NCBI GenBank assembly: GCA_947367855.1
Contig: CANBFE010000018.1
Coordinates: forward strand, 12,860-76,859
Direction of reading: 5' to 3'
DNA: 64,000 nucleotides
Source: an uncultured Lachnospiraceae bacterium
GTDB taxonomy: Bacteria > Bacillota > Clostridia > Lachnospirales > Lachnospiraceae
Shown piece by piece: positions 60,546 through 64,000 of the stretch (the stretch's first letter is position 1; every line of letters begins with the position of its first letter). Under the pieces are notes generated by a model that was not told the origin of the DNA, made no database searches, and was given only the letters and a program-made list of their open reading frames with translations. The translations under genes and the position numbers were made by a program.

Positions 60546-62447
60546 ATGGCAGAAAAACATTCCGGGCCGGAGGATCTGACCAGTAAACTTCCATTTCGAG
60601 AAAATATAAAAAACATCAGAAATTTGTTATTACATGTATATAAGATCGATAAAACATACTATCTACTGGACTGTATACGGCTGCTTCTGGACGCAGTGGG
60701 AGGTGCCCTGGCGGTGGTGCTGTCAGCGGATATCCTGGAGATGCTGTATGAGGCCAGGCCCATGGAGGAAATCATGAAAGCGGTGATTCTTCTTCTGGCG
60801 CTGCCCACACTGGCAGCCGTGCTGTCTTCTGTTCTGTGGCACGAATTTGTTGAGCCGGGAAAGATGAATATCGCAAGAGTATATAACGGAAACCTTGCCG
60901 CCAAGTTCCAGAGCATGGATTATTCCCTGGTAAACAGTCCTTATGTGAAAGACATGCAGGACCGCATCGACAAGGCCCACGGATGGGGAGCAGGCATTTA
61001 TGACCTGTTCTGGAAAGTTGACTCCATAGTGTCAGGGATTTTGAATCTGTGCTGTTCCCTTGTGGTGGCATATCCCATTTTGAAAATTATCATTGCCTCC
61101 CGGAATCTGTGGATGTATCTGGGACTTGCCGCTCTTGGAATCCTCCTGTGGCTCCTGACAGCCGCAAGGACAAAGGCCAACGCGGCCTATCAGGAACGGC
61201 TTCTGCGGACAACGTCTCCCTATCCGGAGGAAGTCTTTCGGAAATATTACTGCTTTTCCTGGTACTGGGTGAGGCGCTGCATGAGCGGAGAGTACCATTT
61301 TATCAAGGATATCCATCTCTACGACGGCTATGACCTGATGAAAAAATACACTTCGGATCATGTCAGGGAGGCAGAAAAAGTCATGCCCTGGGCTTCTGTC
61401 CTGGAAAAATACAGCGGGAGAGTCGGTGCCCTGGAAGGAAGTACAGGCAGCCTGCTGTCTCTGACGGGATACCTGGTTTCCGGCGCATACGCCCTGATGG
61501 GAGCATTTCCTGTGGGCAGTGTCATCAAATTTGCGGAATCCATCACAAAGATTGTGGGAGGCCTTCAGAATATGGGACAGCAGTACCGGGAACTGGCGCT
61601 GACGGCAAGGCGGGAGCGCAGTACACTGGAGATGTTGAGTATCAGCGATGAGATGTATAAAGGGAAGCTTCCGGTGGAAAAACGGTTTGACAATCAATAT
61701 GAAATTGAATTCCGCAATGTTTCCTTCCGGTATCCGGGAACGGAAACCTATGCGCTGAAAAATCTTTCCATGAAGCTGCGTATCGGGGAGCGCATGGCCA
61801 TCGTGGGCATGAACGGCTCCGGCAAAACCACAATGATCAAGCTCATGTGCCGCCTGTATGATCCCCAGGAGGGAGAAATCCTGTTAAACGGGGTGGATAT
61901 CCGCAAGTTCAGGCAGGAGGAATACATCCGGCTGTTCTCTGTGGTGTTTCAGGATTTCCGGCTGCTTTCCCTGCCTCTGGGGAACAATGTGGCATCGTCC
62001 ATGGAGGTGGACAGGGAACGGGCAGTGAAGTGCCTTGAGCAGGCGGGGCTGAAAGAGCGCCTTAACCAGCTGCCCAATGGGCTGAATACCTGTCTCTATC
62101 AGGACATTGCGGATGACGGCGTGGAGATCTCCGGCGGGGAGGCCCAGAAGATTGCCATTGCCAGGGCCTTGTATAAGGACGCGCCCTTTGTGCTGTTAGA
62201 CGAGCCTACCGCCAGTCTGGATCCTCTGTCGGAATATGAGATTTATTCCGGATTTGACGCCATGGTCAAGGATAAGACTGCCATTTACATTTCCCACAGG
62301 CTCTCCTCCTGCCGGTTCTGCAATGACATTGCGGTGTTCCATGAGGGACGGTTGGTGCAGCGGGGGAGCCATGAGGAGCTTCTGCGGGATAAACAGGGGA
62401 AATATTACGAGCTGTGGCATGCCCAGGCGCAGTATTATACGGATTGA
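60546..62447 (+). CDS. ABC exporter half-transporter (module 2, second subunit)
   Basis: The product is 633 residues. The TMD (about 30-330) is followed by an NBD with VGMNGSGKTT, VVFQDFRLL, signature ISGGEAQKIAIARAL, Walker B FVLLDEPTASLD and YISHRLS. All catalytic elements are present. It starts about 145 bases after the first subunit, further than in module 1. A 27-codon basic open frame (60496-60579, MKKIKRKTLTGKAGYIKWQK...) with AAGGGA ahead overlaps its start out of frame and may be a leader peptide. Confidence 0.9.
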   Translation: MAEKHSGPEDLTSKLPFRENIKNIRNLLLHVYKIDKTYYLLDCIRLLLDAVGGALAVVLSADILEMLYEARPMEEIMKAVILLLALPTLAAVLSSVLWHEFVEPGKMNIARVYNGNLAAKFQSMDYSLVNSPYVKDMQDRIDKAHGWGAGIYDLFWKVDSIVSGILNLCCSLVVAYPILKIIIASRNLWMYLGLAALGILLWLLTAARTKANAAYQERLLRTTSPYPEEVFRKYYCFSWYWVRRCMSGEYHFIKDIHLYDGYDLMKKYTSDHVREAEKVMPWASVLEKYSGRVGALEGSTGSLLSLTGYLVSGAYALMGAFPVGSVIKFAESITKIVGGLQNMGQQYRELALTARRERSTLEMLSISDEMYKGKLPVEKRFDNQYEIEFRNVSFRYPGTETYALKNLSMKLRIGERMAIVGMNGSGKTTMIKLMCRLYDPQEGEILLNGVDIRKFRQEEYIRLFSVVFQDFRLLSLPLGNNVASSMEVDRERAVKCLEQAGLKERLNQLPNGLNTCLYQDIADDGVEISGGEAQKIAIARALYKDAPFVLLDEPTASLDPLSEYEIYSGFDAMVKDKTAIYISHRLSSCRFCNDIAVFHEGRLVQRGSHEELLRDKQGKYYELWHAQAQYYTD

Positions 62448-62450
62448 CAG

Positions 62451-62519
62451 GGAGCGTGTCCGGCTGCATAGGATTATGTTTGAAAATTGCATCCCGGCAG
62501 CTGTGCGGCACAATTTATG
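62451..62519. repeat. Dispersed palindromic repeat, copy 3
   Basis: GGAGCGTGTC and then TTTGAAAATTGCATCCCGGC followed by CTGTGCGGCACAATTT match the start and core of copy 1, interrupted by about 18 extra bases. It lies between convergent genes and slightly overlaps the amidase stop. Confidence 0.55.
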
Positions 62520-63312
62520 TTTCGTAAAGCCCGGGATGCCTGTCCCGGAATACAGGTATGCTGTCACGGATTTTTTTTGTCAGGTTCATGTGGCATTCAG
62601 CGGACAGAATTTCTTCCTTTTTTCCCGCCAGTGCCAGAGTCCTGCCCATCGGGTCAATCACTGCGGATGTTCCGCCAAACACGGTACCGTCAACTGATGA
62701 GCAGGAATTACAGTTCACAACGAATATCTGGTTTTCAATGGCTCTTGCGGTTGTCAGGCATCGTAAATGGGTGATTCTTTCTTCCGGCCATTGAGAAACC
62801 ACGAACAGTATCTCAATCCCGTCCAAACTGAGCCTGCGTGTGAGTTCCGGGAAACGCAGATCATAGCAGATAATTACGCCGCATTTGATGCCGTCTAACG
62901 AAAAAACGCAAATATGATCGCCCCGGGTATAAAATCCGTCCTCGCCCATAGGTGTAAACAGATGGGTTTTGTCATATTCCGCAATACAGGCGCCTTTTCG
63001 GTCAAACACCGCTGCCGTGTTGAAAATCTTTCCATCGCGCAGATTGGAGACCGAGCCTGCTACGATATTCACATTGTATTTCATGGCCAGACCGCCTATG
63101 TGTTCCTTAACCTCGGCAAGATTGTGGGAAGACAGTTCCGCAAGCCCCGTCTTCGGGAAAAATCCCGTATTCCAGGTCTCGGGCAGCACAAGCACGTCCG
63201 GATGTTCTTTTACGGCACGGCGGATCATCTGCTTGGCATGAAGAAAATTTTCAGACGGATTTCCAAGTTCCATCTTCATTTGCAGACAGGAAACTTTCAT
63301 AAGTGCAGACAA
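62515..63312 (-). CDS. Carbon-nitrogen hydrolase (omega-amidase-like)
   Basis: The product is 265 residues of the nitrilase superfamily. The Glu-Lys-Cys triad is visible: VLPETWNTGFF, AEYDKTHLF and VIICYDLRFPE. The sequence and DL-RFPE context resemble omega-amidases that remove ammonia from alpha-ketoglutaramate or -succinamate, often paired with aminotransferases. The gene begins four bases after the dapL-type stop, giving an operon of that kind. TTG 63312 has GGGGG well placed; ATG 63300 is the alternative. Confidence 0.85.
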   Translation of the reverse strand: MSALMKVSCLQMKMELGNPSENFLHAKQMIRRAVKEHPDVLVLPETWNTGFFPKTGLAELSSHNLAEVKEHIGGLAMKYNVNIVAGSVSNLRDGKIFNTAAVFDRKGACIAEYDKTHLFTPMGEDGFYTRGDHICVFSLDGIKCGVIICYDLRFPELTRRLSLDGIEILFVVSQWPEERITHLRCLTTARAIENQIFVVNCNSCSSVDGTVFGGTSAVIDPMGRTLALAGKKEEILSAECHMNLTKKIRDSIPVFRDRHPGLYET

Positions 63313-63316
63313 TTCC

Positions 63317-64000
63317 TTACCCCCTTTTCAATAAGTGATAAAGGCGGCTTGCCGCCTCTTTGGTCTCTTCCGGATTTCCAAAGGCGGAGAATCGGAAATA
63401 GCCTCGCCCGCATGCGCCGAAGCCCTCCCCCGGGATACCGACTACCTGAATTTCCTTCAGCAGATAGTCGAAAAATCCCCAGCCGCTCATACCATCGGGG
63501 CATTTCATCCAGAGATAGGGCGCATTTTTGCCGCCTGTATACCAGATGCCCGCCGCCTCCAATGCCCTCATGAAACAAGCGGCATTTTCTTTATAGATCC
63601 CCAGATTGCTGTGGATCTGTCTCTGGCCTTCCGGTGTAAATACCGCCAAAGCCCCTTTTTGCAGGATGTAGGAGACGCCGTTTGTCCTGGTCTCACGATT
63701 GCGCGCCCACATTTCATTGAGGTTCATGCCGCCCCGGATCAGATTGCGGGGCACCACTGTATAGCCCACCCGAGTCCCCGTAAATCCTGCCGTTTTGGAA
63801 AGGGAGCAGATTTCGATGGCACATCTGTCTGCGCCGCTCAGCTCGTAAATGCTGTGAGGGATCTCTTTATCTTCTATAAAGATTTCGTATGCAGCGTCAA
63901 ACAGGATAACCGCGCCGATTTCATTTGCGAAGTCCACCCAGGCCTGCAGCCCGCTGCGGCTGAATGCGGCGCCGGTGGGATTGTTGGGAGAACAGATATA
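63317..64000 (-). CDS. dapL: LL-diaminopimelate aminotransferase-like enzyme (5' end beyond window)
   Basis: The visible C-terminal 227 residues are a class I/II PLP aminotransferase. SPNNPTGA opens the fragment, FDAAYEIFIEDKEIPHSIYE holds the PLP Asp/Tyr region and CSLSKTAGFTGTRVGYTVVP has the Schiff-base Lys (SLSKTAG). The end contains GYFRFSAFGNPEETKEAASR with the substrate Arg. SLSKTAGFTGTR-x-GYT is the DapL signature, an enzyme converting tetrahydrodipicolinate to LL-DAP for lysine and peptidoglycan. An amidase follows, so a different keto-acid aminotransferase of the same family cannot be excluded. Confidence 0.85.
   Translation of the reverse strand, partial: YICSPNNPTGAAFSRSGLQAWVDFANEIGAVILFDAAYEIFIEDKEIPHSIYELSGADRCAIEICSLSKTAGFTGTRVGYTVVPRNLIRGGMNLNEMWARNRETRTNGVSYILQKGALAVFTPEGQRQIHSNLGIYKENAACFMRALEAAGIWYTGGKNAPYLWMKCPDGMSGWGFFDYLLKEIQVVGIPGEGFGACGRGYFRFSAFGNPEETKEAASRLYHLLKRG

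Overview
The window looks like chromosomal DNA of a Gram-positive gut anaerobe of the Lachnospiraceae type (Clostridia). Reasons are the strong AGGAGG-type ribosome sites, GHKL/LytTR two-component pairs, a DapL-type LL-diaminopimelate aminotransferase, a BspA-type leucine-rich repeat protein, a PBECR4-domain protein, a GH20 hexosaminidase and a gene set typical of that family. No rRNA, tRNA, CRISPR array, integrase, relaxase or intact insertion sequence was seen.

Left part (1-18.1 kb). After a gene tail cut by the window edge come a MerR regulator and a ferredoxin-type aldo/keto reductase. An accessory region follows from about 2.2 to 18.1 kb. It holds a small DUF6809-like protein, an XRE regulator, a ClpP-like protease, a soluble VirD4/TraG-like ATPase, an intracellular LRR protein and two large unrecognised proteins. 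A decayed gene comes next, then a radical SAM/SPASM enzyme directly followed by a protein beginning KIRTDFVTNSSSS. The region ends with two secreted CAP-domain paralogues, two tiny glycine-zipper membrane proteins and a tail-anchored zinc ribbon. Four transcription starts here share one architecture: an 11-bp palindrome GTAAWWWTTAC, 21-22 bp, then a TATAMT-like -10 box usually preceded by CCTGC. This ties genes 14 kb apart into one probable regulon, with the XRE repressor as the obvious candidate controller. It is the best candidate for an undescribed system.

Middle (18.3-33.5 kb). Genes are an Lhr-like helicase, DUF1905 and DUF2200 proteins, two GNAT acetyltransferases, an AlkZ-like winged-helix protein and a P-loop kinase-like protein with an unusual Walker A. 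Then come a 1926-residue DUF4011 helicase/nuclease of the candidate antiphage type, and a GH20 hexosaminidase followed by a LytTR response regulator.

33.6-47.4 kb. An SGNH/MBOAT O-acylation pair, a GHKL kinase, a type I (Fst-like) toxin-antitoxin locus with convergent promoters and a shared bidirectional terminator, an ABC exporter pair, DedA, a GT4 glycosyltransferase, and an OmpR/HisKA two-component system.

47.4-64 kb. A TetR/flavodoxin operon, a DeoR/kinase/PHP operon, 5-formyl-THF cyclo-ligase, an AbiE toxin-antitoxin pair, feoAB, and a PBECR4 gene overlapping the feoB end. Then come a second LytTR RR/GHKL HK/ABC pair module, and finally a nitrilase-family amidase with the truncated dapL.

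Gene-free stretches over 300 bases: 20928-21241 holds tandem repeats and a long inverted repeat. 24550-24938 holds a gene remnant and a promoter; nothing else was seen there. 37929-38258 holds the antitoxin RNA and its promoter; nothing was seen in 38045-38258. 56355-56779 holds a hairpin and a 52-bp tandem duplication.
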